Below are positions 45,604 to 54,036 of a DNA stretch of 64,000 nucleotides, in pieces. Source of the DNA: CAWFQB01 sp965277875 (GTDB lineage: Bacteria; Armatimonadota; Chthonomonadetes; Chthonomonadales; Chthonomonadaceae); assembly GCA_965277875.1 (NCBI GenBank), contig CBDIDV010000002.1, positions 1,798,001 to 1,862,000 on the forward strand, read 5' to 3'. Position numbers and translations under genes: made by a program. Each line of letters begins with the position of its first letter. Position 1 is the first letter of the stretch. The notes below the pieces were generated by a model, which worked only from the letters and a program-made list of their open reading frames with translations, had not been told where the DNA came from and made no database searches.

Positions 45604-45668
45604 ACAGAACGCGGAACGAACAAACAGGCCGATAACCGAATGAAAGAAAGCGCCCTTAGTAACAAGCC

Positions 45669-46112
45669 ATGAGCTGCAACAGTCGTTTTGCCGTTGCCAT
45701 TCACATCCTGGGTGTGCTGGCGTATCATCAGCCGGAGCGCCTCACGTCCGAGGTCATCGCGTGCAGCGTGACCACAAACCCGGTCGTGATTCGCCGCGTC
45801 CTGGGCGACCTGCGGCGGGCGGGTCTGGTCGTGTCACAGACAGGCAGCGGCGGCGGGTGGCAGTTGCGGCGCGGCGCGGAAGTTATCACGCTGCTGGATG
45901 CTTATGAGGCGGTACGCGAGGGCGCGCTGCTGCAAATACACAAACAGCAGCCCAATCCGGCCTGCACCTTCGGCTTCGGGGTTCGGCAGGCCCTGAGCGG
46001 CATCTTCGAGGAGGCCGAAGCCGTCCTCGAATCCAAGCTGGCGCACACAACGATTGCCGACGTACTGGCCCGCGTCCGCGCGCAATCGTGTTCACTTGAG
46101 GGAAGCGCTTAG
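45669..46112 (+). CDS. Rrf2-family transcriptional regulator
   Basis: 147 aa winged-helix protein: FAVAIHILGVLAYHQ, TSEVIACSVTTNPVVIRRVLGDLRRAGLV (recognition helix), GSGGGWQLRR wing. Cysteines at positions 3, 32, one near 98 and the C terminus do not form an IscR-type cluster motif, but could sense thiol-reactive compounds. It heads the SDR/OYE cluster and is divergent from the MFS gene, suggesting it controls both (inferred). Confidence 0.85.
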   Translation: MSCNSRFAVAIHILGVLAYHQPERLTSEVIACSVTTNPVVIRRVLGDLRRAGLVVSQTGSGGGWQLRRGAEVITLLDAYEAVREGALLQIHKQQPNPACTFGFGVRQALSGIFEEAEAVLESKLAHTTIADVLARVRAQSCSLEGSA

Positions 46113-46346
46113 GCCGGCTACGGAGAATACACCTGTATCGAAGAGCGCGGCAAGCAGCGCCCCTACCGTCACGAAGCAACGCAGCGACGACAGGCCCTGA
46201 TAAGAATGTCATCCTGTTTGCAATCGCAACTTTCTCTGTTACAGTTTATAGCGTGAGTAATTTACATTCTGTTTCACGCGAAAACTGTTCGACAACCAAC
46301 AAGCAGCCAACTACGAACTACACGCAACGGACAAGGAGCAAACGAA

Positions 46347-47063
46347 ATGGCACGCACCGCCAGCAAAGTCGCCCTGATTACGGGCGCAAATAAAGGTATC
46401 GGATTGGAGATCGCCCGACAGTTAGGCAAACAGGGCATCGTGGTCGTGATCGGGGCCAGGGACGCGACGCGGGGTCAGCAGGGGGTGGATACGCTCAAAG
46501 CCGAAGGCATTGACGTGTATACCGTGAAGCTGGAAGTGACGAACGAGGCCGATGTCGCCGCCCTGCCCGCGTACTTCGAGCAGCATTTCGGGCGGCTGGA
46601 TATTCTGGTCAACAACGCGGGCGTACTGACCGACATGCAGGGCGTCACCTGGCAGGCTTTCCGCGACACCTACGAAAGCAACGTGATTGCGCCCTACTTC
46701 ATCACGCAAACCCTGCTCCCTCTGCTCAAAGCGTCCCCGGCGGGCCGCATTGTCAACCACAGCAGCGGTCTCGGTTCATTGACGCTGAACGGTTCGGGCC
46801 AACTGCCCGATACGTGGCTGCTGCCCAGTTACAACAGCAGCAAGGCCGCGCTGAACATGCTGACCGTGCAGCAGGCCGTCATGACTAAAGACACTCCGCT
46901 CAAAGTGAATGCGGCGCATCCCGGCAGTGTCAAAACCGACATGAACCCGCATGGCGATTTGACGGTCGAGGAGGGCGCGAAGACCGCCGTGCGTCTCGCT
47001 ACCCTGCCCGATGACGGCCCGACCGGAGGCTTCTTCCACTTCAACGACAGCCTGCCCTGGTAA
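46347..47063 (+). CDS. SDR-family oxidoreductase (carbonyl-reductase-like)
   Basis: 238 aa classical short-chain dehydrogenase. TGANKGIGLEIARQL (NAD(P) site), NNAG, and catalytic Ser/Tyr/Lys (NHSSG; YNSSKAALN). GANKG with IG points to NADPH-dependent carbonyl reductases. ATG at 46347 with AAGGAG upstream. First of four SDR genes in a row on the same strand. Confidence 0.9.
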   Translation: MARTASKVALITGANKGIGLEIARQLGKQGIVVVIGARDATRGQQGVDTLKAEGIDVYTVKLEVTNEADVAALPAYFEQHFGRLDILVNNAGVLTDMQGVTWQAFRDTYESNVIAPYFITQTLLPLLKASPAGRIVNHSSGLGSLTLNGSGQLPDTWLLPSYNSSKAALNMLTVQQAVMTKDTPLKVNAAHPGSVKTDMNPHGDLTVEEGAKTAVRLATLPDDGPTGGFFHFNDSLPW

Positions 47064-47124
47064 AAACAGGGGTATTGACCGCAAAACACGCGAAATAAGT
47101 TCGTCAAACGAAAGGTAAATGACT

Positions 47125-47976
47125 ATGAGCAAAGTATGGTTTATCACGGGTACATCTACGGGATTTGGGCGCGACCTGGCGGAACTCGCCCTCGAAACGG
47201 GCAACAAAGTGGTGGCGACGGCGCGCAAGCCCGAAACGCTGTCGGAACTGACCGCGAAGTACGGCGACAATGTTCTGGCCGTCGCGCTTGACGTGACCAA
47301 GCCCGACACCATCACGGCAGCCGTGCAGGCGGCACACGACAAGTTCGGGCGCATTGATGTCCTCGTCAATAATGCGGGCTTCGGTATATTCGGCGGCTTC
47401 GAGGAGATCACCGAGCAGCAGTTCCGCGAGCAGTACGAGACAAACGTGTTCGGCGTCATCGCCGTGACGCGGGCCATCCTGCCCCTGCTGCGGGCGCAAA
47501 AATCGGGCCACATCCTGAACGTGTCTTCAATCGTCGGCCTGACCTCCATGCCCGGCATGAGCGCGTATGCGTCCAGCAAATTTGCGCTGGAAGGCATTTC
47601 TGAAGCGCTTGCGGCGGAAGTCAAGCCGCTGGGCATTCACGTTATCATTGTGGAACCGGGCGCGTTCCGCACGGCCTTCGGCACGACCGGCGTTCCCAAA
47701 GGCGACAATCCTCTAGAGGACTATGCGCCCACGGCAGGCGGAACCATTGCGTGGCTGGAAGGCAGCATCGGCACTCAGCCGGGTGACCCGAAGAAGGCGG
47801 CGCAGGCCATGATCGCCATTGTAGACGATCCCAACCCCTCTCTGCGCCTGATGCTGGGAAGCGACGCGCTGGGCATGGCGCGGCAGAAAATCGACAGCCT
47901 GACCGCCAACCTCAGCCAGTATGAAAGCATCACCAACAGCACTAACTACGACGCGTCCACGCCGACAGCCGGCTAA
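47125..47976 (+). CDS. SDR-family oxidoreductase, paralogue A
   Basis: 283 aa. TGTSTGFGRDLAE (cofactor loop), NNAG, catalytic Tyr-Lys in YASSKFALE, PGAFRT. The first ~85 residues and their DNA are nearly identical to the paralogue at 48859-49716, and similarity drops after NNAG. Start at the second of two ATGs (47119, 47125), chosen by comparison with the paralogue. Confidence 0.9.
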   Translation: MSKVWFITGTSTGFGRDLAELALETGNKVVATARKPETLSELTAKYGDNVLAVALDVTKPDTITAAVQAAHDKFGRIDVLVNNAGFGIFGGFEEITEQQFREQYETNVFGVIAVTRAILPLLRAQKSGHILNVSSIVGLTSMPGMSAYASSKFALEGISEALAAEVKPLGIHVIIVEPGAFRTAFGTTGVPKGDNPLEDYAPTAGGTIAWLEGSIGTQPGDPKKAAQAMIAIVDDPNPSLRLMLGSDALGMARQKIDSLTANLSQYESITNSTNYDASTPTAG

Positions 47977-47988
47977 AGGAACCCCACG

Positions 47989-48795
47989 ATGGATTTACGA
48001 TTGAATGGTAAGACCGCGCTGGTCAGCGGAAGCAGCAGCGGCATCGGAGCGAACATCGCCAAAACGCTGGCGCAGGAGGGGGCGCATGTCCTGGTGCATG
48101 GGCGCAACGAGGAGCGCGTCAACAAGGTCGTCGAGGAGATCACAGTGAGCGGCGGCACGGCGTTTGCTGTCATTGGCGATCTGAGCGACGATCAGGGGGC
48201 CGCCTCTGTCGTGCAGGCCGTGATGGACAGGTGGGGAGGCGTGGATATTCTGGTCAACAATGCCGCCGCATTCCCCCTGCACGACTGGAAACACAGCGCC
48301 GCTAACCAGTGGAACGACATCTATAACGCTAATGTCGGCAGTGTCGTGCGCCTGGCCGTACCGCTGATCGAACCCATGCGGGCGCGGGGATGGGGTCGTA
48401 TCATTCAGATTTCCAGTTCGGGCGCGATCAACGCCATGTCCTTCGTGCCGGGCTACATGGCAAGCAAGGGCGCGATGTTGAGCCTGACGGTCAGCCTGTC
48501 GAAAGAACTGGCAAAGACCGGCATCACGGTCAATACCATCAGCCCCGGCCCTGTCGAGACCGAGGGCGCGGAAAACATGATGTATGAGATGGCGCGGGCG
48601 CAGGGAAAGGGCGACATCACCCGCGAGCAGGCGATGGAAATGTTCGGCGGCATGGCGGCTTCACTCCTGACGAACCGGATAGGCAAGCCCGAAGACATCG
48701 GCAGCCTTGCCGCCTTTCTCGCCAGTCCGCTGACCGACTTCATTACCGGCGCGAACTTCCGCGTTGACGGCGGCCATGTGCCAACCACAAACTAA
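47989..48795 (+). CDS. SDR-family oxidoreductase (FabG-like)
   Basis: 268 aa. VSGSSSGIGANIAKTLAQEG, NNAA, catalytic Ser and YMASKGAMLSL, and the C-terminal FITGANFRVDGG typical of FabG-like enzymes. The ATG at 47989 with AAAGGA upstream starts 12 nt after the previous stop. It sits between the two close paralogues. Confidence 0.9.
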   Translation: MDLRLNGKTALVSGSSSGIGANIAKTLAQEGAHVLVHGRNEERVNKVVEEITVSGGTAFAVIGDLSDDQGAASVVQAVMDRWGGVDILVNNAAAFPLHDWKHSAANQWNDIYNANVGSVVRLAVPLIEPMRARGWGRIIQISSSGAINAMSFVPGYMASKGAMLSLTVSLSKELAKTGITVNTISPGPVETEGAENMMYEMARAQGKGDITREQAMEMFGGMAASLLTNRIGKPEDIGSLAAFLASPLTDFITGANFRVDGGHVPTTN

Positions 48796-48858
48796 AAGCT
48801 GAATATATACAAGGCATGATCTACGTGCCGGACGACAGGGAAGACACAGAAGAACACT

Positions 48859-49716
48859 ATGAGCAAAGTATGGTTTGTCACAGGAACGTCTACGGGGTTT
48901 GGGCGCGACCTGGCGGAACTCGCCCTGGAAACGGGAAACAAAGTCGCGGCAACGGCCCGCAAGCCCGAAACTCTGGCGGCGTTGACCGCAAAGTACGGCG
49001 ACAATGTTCTGGCCGTGGCGCTTGACGTGACCAAGCCCGACACCATCACGGCAGCCGTGCAGGCGGCAAAGGACAAGTTCGGGCGCATTGACGTTTTGGT
49101 GAACAATGCGGGCTACGCCGCGCTGGGCGCATTTGAGGAGGTGACGGACGCGCAGTTGCGAGCGCAGTTCGAGACTAACTTCTTCGGCGCGCTGGCCGTG
49201 ACACGGGCCGTCCTGCCCCTGCTAAGGGCGCAAGGCAGCGGGCATATCCTGAATGTCTCCAGTATCGGCGGATTGGCGGCGTTTCCAAGCCTGGGAACTT
49301 ACTGCGCCAGCAAGTTCGCACTGGAAGCCGTATCCGAGGCCCTGGCAGTGGAAGTCAAGCCGTTCGGCATACATGTTACTATTGTGGAGCCGGGCGCGTT
49401 CCGCACGGCGATCATTGCAACCGGGATGACGATGGGAGCGAACCGTATGCCCGAATACGCCGCTTTCACGGATGGAATTGAAAAGGCGTTCAAGGATATG
49501 GACGGCAAGCAGCCGGGCGATCCGCGCCGCGCCGCCCACGCTATGATCCAAATCACCGAAGCCGCCAACCCGCCTCTGCGCCTGCTGCTCGGCGGCGACG
49601 CGCTGGAAGCGGCGCGCAAAAAACTCGACACCCTAAAAGCCGACTTTGATACGTGGGAACACATCACAAACAGCACGAACTTTCCCGGCGAAACACACAC
49701 CTCTATTGGCGCATAA
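48859..49716 (+). CDS. SDR-family oxidoreductase, paralogue B
   Basis: 285 aa. Cofactor loop TGTSTGFGRDLAE, NNAG, catalytic YCASKFALEAV (Tyr-Lys kept), PGAFRT. A duplicate of the gene at 47125, with a near-identical 5' third and a diverged remainder that likely sets substrate choice. ATG at 48859. The OYE gene follows 52 nt later. Confidence 0.9.
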   Translation: MSKVWFVTGTSTGFGRDLAELALETGNKVAATARKPETLAALTAKYGDNVLAVALDVTKPDTITAAVQAAKDKFGRIDVLVNNAGYAALGAFEEVTDAQLRAQFETNFFGALAVTRAVLPLLRAQGSGHILNVSSIGGLAAFPSLGTYCASKFALEAVSEALAVEVKPFGIHVTIVEPGAFRTAIIATGMTMGANRMPEYAAFTDGIEKAFKDMDGKQPGDPRRAAHAMIQITEAANPPLRLLLGGDALEAARKKLDTLKADFDTWEHITNSTNFPGETHTSIGA

Positions 49717-49768
49717 TATCCGAGCAGCAAGCGTTGAGCGTTGAACAACAAGCAACACAGGAATGATA

Positions 49769-50887
49769 ATGACGACACTTTTTGACCCGATAACAGTGGG
49801 CGACTTGGAACTTCCGAACCGCATCATCATGGCCCCGCTGACGCGCAGCCGCGCCACGCCCGACACCATCCCGACCGACCTGATGATCACCTACTACGCG
49901 CAGCGGGCGAGCGCGGGACTTATCATCAGCGAAGCCACGCAGGTCACGCCAGAAGGCCAGGGCTATCCGAATACGCCCGGCATCTACAATGACGCGCAGA
50001 CAGCGGCCTGGCGCAAGATCACAGACGCGGTTCACGCAAAGGACGGACGCATTTTCCTTCAGCTATGGCACGTCGGGCGCATCTCGCACCCGGACTTTCA
50101 GCCCAATGGCGCGGCCCCGGTCGCGCCCAGCGCGATACAGCCTGAAGGCCAGTTATATACAAGCAAAGGCATGGTTCCCTATGTGATGCCCCGCGCGCTG
50201 GAAACGAGTGAAATAGCGGGCGTCGTGGCGCAGTACGCGCATGGCGCGCGGCAGGCCAAAATCGCAGGCTTCGACGGCGTAGAGATTCATGCGGCGAACG
50301 GCTACCTGATTGACCAGTTTTTGCGCGACGGCAGCAACCGGCGCGCGGATCAGTACGGCGGCTCGATTGAAAACCGCGCCCGCTTCCTGTTTGAGGTGAC
50401 GCAGGCGGTCGTGGACGTGTGGGGCGCAAACCGGGTCGGGGCGCGATTTTCCCCGCTCGGCGCGTTCAACGACATGCGCGACAGCGATCCGCTCGCCACC
50501 TTCGGCTATGCCGCGCGCGGGCTAGGCGATATGGGGCTGGCCTATCTGCATACCTTTGAAGCCACGCCCGACGAAGCCACGCCCGACGAAGCCACTCCGG
50601 GCGAGGATCCTCTGTCAGCAAACCGCTCGGCTGCCACGCGCGTTCTGCGCGAGTCGTTTCGCGGCCCGCTGATAGTCAACGGCGGCTACACGCAGGAAAC
50701 GGGCAATATGGTACTCGCGTCCGGGGCGGCGGACATGGTGGCGTATGGCGAACTGTTCATCGCCAATCCCGACCTGCCCGAACGCTTCCGCCGAAACGCG
50801 CCCCTCAACCCGCCCGATAAGCCCTCATTTTACGGCGGCGACGCGCACGGGTACACGGATTACCCCGCGCTTGGGCAGGCTGCTTGA
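49769..50887 (+). CDS. Old Yellow Enzyme-type alkene reductase (NADH:flavin oxidoreductase)
   Basis: 372 aa FMN enzyme reducing activated C=C bonds. IIMAPLTRSRA (FMN), LQLWHVGRISHP, VEIHAANGYLIDQFLRDGSN (catalytic His-Asn pair HAAN), YGGSIENRARF, and C-terminal YGELFIANPDLPERF. A 15-nt unit (GAAGCCACGCCCGAC) is repeated in tandem at 50558-50602, adding EATPD copies to a surface loop. Start at 49769; AGGA fits this ATG better than the one at 49763. Confidence 0.92.
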   Translation: MTTLFDPITVGDLELPNRIIMAPLTRSRATPDTIPTDLMITYYAQRASAGLIISEATQVTPEGQGYPNTPGIYNDAQTAAWRKITDAVHAKDGRIFLQLWHVGRISHPDFQPNGAAPVAPSAIQPEGQLYTSKGMVPYVMPRALETSEIAGVVAQYAHGARQAKIAGFDGVEIHAANGYLIDQFLRDGSNRRADQYGGSIENRARFLFEVTQAVVDVWGANRVGARFSPLGAFNDMRDSDPLATFGYAARGLGDMGLAYLHTFEATPDEATPDEATPGEDPLSANRSAATRVLRESFRGPLIVNGGYTQETGNMVLASGAADMVAYGELFIANPDLPERFRRNAPLNPPDKPSFYGGDAHGYTDYPALGQAA

Positions 50888-50990
50888 TTGTCTTGAACTG
50901 TGATTTATGTGATTGATATGATTACCATGATGAGCGGCGCATCATAATCATATCCATCATACCAATCACATAAATCACAGTTCAAGACAA
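50888..50990. repeat. TTGTCTTGAACT-type long inverted repeat
   Basis: Arms about 50888-50930 and 50942-50990 (TTGTCTTGAACTGTGATTTA and complement), imperfect toward the loop. Shares its termini with 28578-28741. Its right end (CAAGACAAAGGAC) supplies the AAAGGA ribosome site of the next gene. Confidence 0.85.
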
Positions 50991-51002
50991 AGGACATATT
51001 TT

Positions 51003-52016
51003 ATGAAAGCATACGAACTGCAATCCTTTGACGGGCCGAACGGCTTGAAATTGGTGGAGCGCGACACGCCCACACCCGCGCCAGGTCAGGTGCTAATTCG
51101 CGTTCATGCCGCGTCGCTCAACTATCGTGACCTGATGCTTGTAAAAGGGCAGTACAATCCCAATCAGCCCCTGCCCCTGATCCCGTTGTCGGATGGGGCA
51201 GGCGAGGTTGCGGCGGTCGGCGAGGGCGTGACGCGGGTAAAGGTCGGCGACCGCGTGGCCGGAGCCTTTACGCAGGACTGGCTGGACGGCGTGTACAGGC
51301 CGGAGTATTGGCGCACCAGTACGCTGGGCAGTCCGCTGGACGGAATGCTTGCCGAATACGCGATTTTGTCCGAACACGGCGTGGTTCCCCTGCCCGCGCA
51401 CCTGTCGTATGAGGAGGGCGCGACCCTGCCCTGCGCCGCTGTCACGGCCTGGAACGGCCTGTTCGTGGCGGGGAATTTGCAGCCGGGCCAATCGGTTCTC
51501 GTGCAGGGTACGGGCGGCGTGTCCCTGTTCGCGCTCCAATTTGCCCGTATGGCCGGCGCGCAGGTGTTCGCCACATCGAGCAGCGACGCAAAACTGGCGA
51601 GGGCAAAGGAATTGGGCGCCGCCCACACCGTCAACTATAAGACCACGCCCGAATGGGGCAAGGCCATCAAAGACCTGACGGGCGGCGTGGGCGTGGATCA
51701 CGTCATCGAGGTGGGCGGCGCGGGAACCCTGCCGCAGTCGTTGGCGGCCGTTCGCGACGGCGGGCATCTCGCTATCATCGGTGTCCTGGACGCCGGGGCA
51801 GGCGACATCAACCCGCTTCCCATCCTGCGCAAGGCGCTCAAACTCTCCGGCATTCTGGTCGGCAGCCGCAAAATGTTCGAGGACATGAACCGCGCCATCG
51901 TTCTGAGCGGCCTGCACCCCATTGTGGACCGCGTGTTCGCCTTCAACGAAGCCCCGCACGCCCTCGCCTATTTGCAAAGCGGCTCGCACTTTGGCAAGAT
52001 CGTCATTCGTATATAG
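51003..52016 (+). CDS. MDR-family NAD(P)-dependent alcohol dehydrogenase / quinone oxidoreductase
   Basis: 337 aa. GroES-like N-terminal half (AASLNYRDLMLVKGQYNPNQPLPLIPLSDGAGEV) and Rossmann domain (VLVQGTGGVSLFALQFARMAGAQVFATSSSDAKL). Lacks the structural-zinc cysteine loop, so it is more quinone-oxidoreductase-like. AAAGGA at the edge of the upstream repeat serves as its ribosome site. Part of the redox cluster. Confidence 0.9.
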   Translation: MKAYELQSFDGPNGLKLVERDTPTPAPGQVLIRVHAASLNYRDLMLVKGQYNPNQPLPLIPLSDGAGEVAAVGEGVTRVKVGDRVAGAFTQDWLDGVYRPEYWRTSTLGSPLDGMLAEYAILSEHGVVPLPAHLSYEEGATLPCAAVTAWNGLFVAGNLQPGQSVLVQGTGGVSLFALQFARMAGAQVFATSSSDAKLARAKELGAAHTVNYKTTPEWGKAIKDLTGGVGVDHVIEVGGAGTLPQSLAAVRDGGHLAIIGVLDAGAGDINPLPILRKALKLSGILVGSRKMFEDMNRAIVLSGLHPIVDRVFAFNEAPHALAYLQSGSHFGKIVIRI

Positions 52017-52066
52017 GCAAGGCCGTACAAAACACAAGAGATCAACACAAAAGGACAACACATTCG

Positions 52067-53035
52067 ATGACAACAAATCACGACCTGACACGACGCGACG
52101 TTCTTAAAGTTGGCGCGATGGCGGGGCTGGCCCTGGCCGCGCCGCGCATGGCGTTTGCCGCCACACCCTACAAGCCTGCTCCGCGCGATTTTGACACAGA
52201 CCCGATCACGGTCGTCAAGCTGACAGACAACCTGAACGTCTTAATGGGGCCGGGCGGCAACATCGCCGTGCTGACCGGGGACGACGGCACAGTGCAGATT
52301 GACAGCGGCGTGCCGTCCCGTGCCGCCGACATCGCCAAAGCCATCACCGCCCTTTCACCCAAACCCGTCACCACCCTTATCAACACGCATTGGCACAACG
52401 ACCACACGGGCGGCAACGCGGCTGTGGGCAAGGCCGGAGCGCGCATCGTGGCGCAGACCAATACGCGCAGGCGGCTTGCCACCGACCAGGTCGTTGAGTT
52501 CTTCAAGATGACCGTGCCGCCCGCCCCCGCCGTGGCCCTGCCCACGCTCACGTTCGACGACACGCTGACCTTCTACGCGAACGGCGAGGAGATGGCCCTC
52601 GCGCACGTCAAGCCCGCGCACACGGATACCGACATACACATCCTGTTCCAGAAGGCTAATGTTCTTCATGCGGGCGACCTGCTGTTCAACGGCTTCTACC
52701 CGTTCATTGATTATTCCAGCGGCGGCTGGATCGGCGGCATGATCGCGGCTTCGGAGCAGATCATCAAGAACACGGATGACAAGACGCGCATCATACCGGG
52801 GCATGGCCCGATAGCGTCCAGGGCTGATGTCGTTCGGTATCACGACATGCTGCGTACTGTGCGGGATCGCATCGAGCCGCGCGTTAAAGCGGGCGAGCCG
52901 CTGGAAGCTGTTGTCGCCGCCAAGCCGACCGCCGACCTGGACGCGCAGTGGGGCAAGGGGCTGATTTCAGGCGATCCGTTTACGATGATCGTCTATACGG
53001 GCCTCGTCCGCCACAGCAAACTAAAGCAGGGCTAA
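52067..53035 (+). CDS. Tat-exported MBL-fold metallo-hydrolase
   Basis: 322 aa. Twin-arginine signal (LTRRDVLKVGAMAGLALAAP), then the metallo-beta-lactamase fold with NTHWHNDHTGG (HxHxDH metal site), HAGDLLFNGFYPF and PGHGP. A periplasmic hydrolase of unknown substrate; related proteins are annotated cyclase/MBL hydrolase. ATG at 52067 with AAAGGA upstream. Last gene of the redox cluster. Confidence 0.9.
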   Translation: MTTNHDLTRRDVLKVGAMAGLALAAPRMAFAATPYKPAPRDFDTDPITVVKLTDNLNVLMGPGGNIAVLTGDDGTVQIDSGVPSRAADIAKAITALSPKPVTTLINTHWHNDHTGGNAAVGKAGARIVAQTNTRRRLATDQVVEFFKMTVPPAPAVALPTLTFDDTLTFYANGEEMALAHVKPAHTDTDIHILFQKANVLHAGDLLFNGFYPFIDYSSGGWIGGMIAASEQIIKNTDDKTRIIPGHGPIASRADVVRYHDMLRTVRDRIEPRVKAGEPLEAVVAAKPTADLDAQWGKGLISGDPFTMIVYTGLVRHSKLKQG

Positions 53036-53091
53036 GAGTCCAACCTTTTGCCTGCCATTCGCGTCCCCTGACGCGTGACGCTTGCGATGAG

Positions 53092-53120
53092 GAGCCGGGT
53101 ACGTTCTTTGTACCCGGCTC
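53092..53120. repeat. GGGTACGTTCTYTGTACCC hairpin; noncoding gap to 53457
   Basis: 11-bp stem GAGCCGGGTAC/GTACCCGGCTC with loop GTTCTTT. The inner 19-mer matches, with one difference, the arm of the foldback at 6355-6500. It lies 57 nt after the MBL gene and may terminate it. The following 340 nt up to the next ORF show no further supported feature. Confidence 0.7.
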
Positions 53121-53457
53121 TATTGCGCCTCGGACAGGGTCACAAAATCAGTCTCCCCCCGTTGTGTGAACTGTGCCGCAAATCCTTTGCTCTTCTCCAT
53201 ACGTATATGAGAGTGTGTGGAAAAGAGAAACGCACTCGCTGTATCTTGCGCTGTGCGGCGTGTTCGCATCGTTTCTGTACGCTAAAAACATTTGCATTCT
53301 GTGACGCAGCATAGGATACTATTAGTACGCAAACGTACTAAAACATACGAATGTTTCAGGCTGGAACCCCGGATGGTTTCACAGCCCGCGCCAAATTGCC
53401 GTTTGATGATCGCTTGTCAACTGTTTGCCTAATGTTCGCCCACGACGGAGAAATATC

Positions 53458-53724
53458 ATGAATTCCGAAACGCCCAACACACCCATATTGATGCTGACCA
53501 TACAGATACCCGTACAGGACGACACCAGCGCGGAGCAGGTGCTGGACGCGCTCGGCCCGCAGCTTGCCGAGGCCCTGGCCCAGATCAAGCAGCAGGCCAA
53601 CGCGCCCGACCCCGAAGCCATACCGCAGGACGAGTTTAACGCTTCGGTACTTCACGAGAGCGAAGAGAGCTACACCGACGACACGCGTTCCGATTTGCTG
53701 GCCTCGCTAGGCTACGCGGCCTGA
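53458..53724 (+). CDS. Small acidic hypothetical protein
   Basis: 88 aa, ATG at 53458 with GGAG 8 nt upstream and a proper terminator after it, so probably a real gene. Content: a beta-like start (ILMLTIQIPVQDD), a helix rich in Gln/Ala, and an acidic C terminus. No family recognised and no signal peptide. Confidence 0.6.
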   Translation: MNSETPNTPILMLTIQIPVQDDTSAEQVLDALGPQLAEALAQIKQQANAPDPEAIPQDEFNASVLHESEESYTDDTRSDLLASLGYAA

Positions 53725-53752
53725 TGACTATGCTTGTATTCGCTGTAAAGAC

Positions 53753-53789
53753 ACGGGTGTTTACCTTAAATTGCATGGTAAACACCCGT
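53753..53789 (+). terminator. Terminator after the 88-aa ORF
   Basis: 13-bp perfect stem ACGGGTGTTTACC/GGTAAACACCCGT, 11-nt loop, then ATTTTGTT. Confidence 0.82.
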
Positions 53790-54036
53790 ATTTTGTTGAA
53801 AATACACGCATTGTCGGGTATACAAAAGGGATAAATGTTTGCGGACACGTTCAGCCTGCAAACAGGATTCCAAAGCCGATCCTACTCTGCCGGAACACGA
53901 ACGCGCGCAAAGTTTGCGCGCCCCGGCACATTGCAGTACAATAAGCGGGCATCAAAAAAGGACGCAGTAATTACCAGCCGGGTCTGCTGTCGGGGCATCG
54001 CCCAGGACCATAAGGCTATAAGCAAGGAGCTACCCT

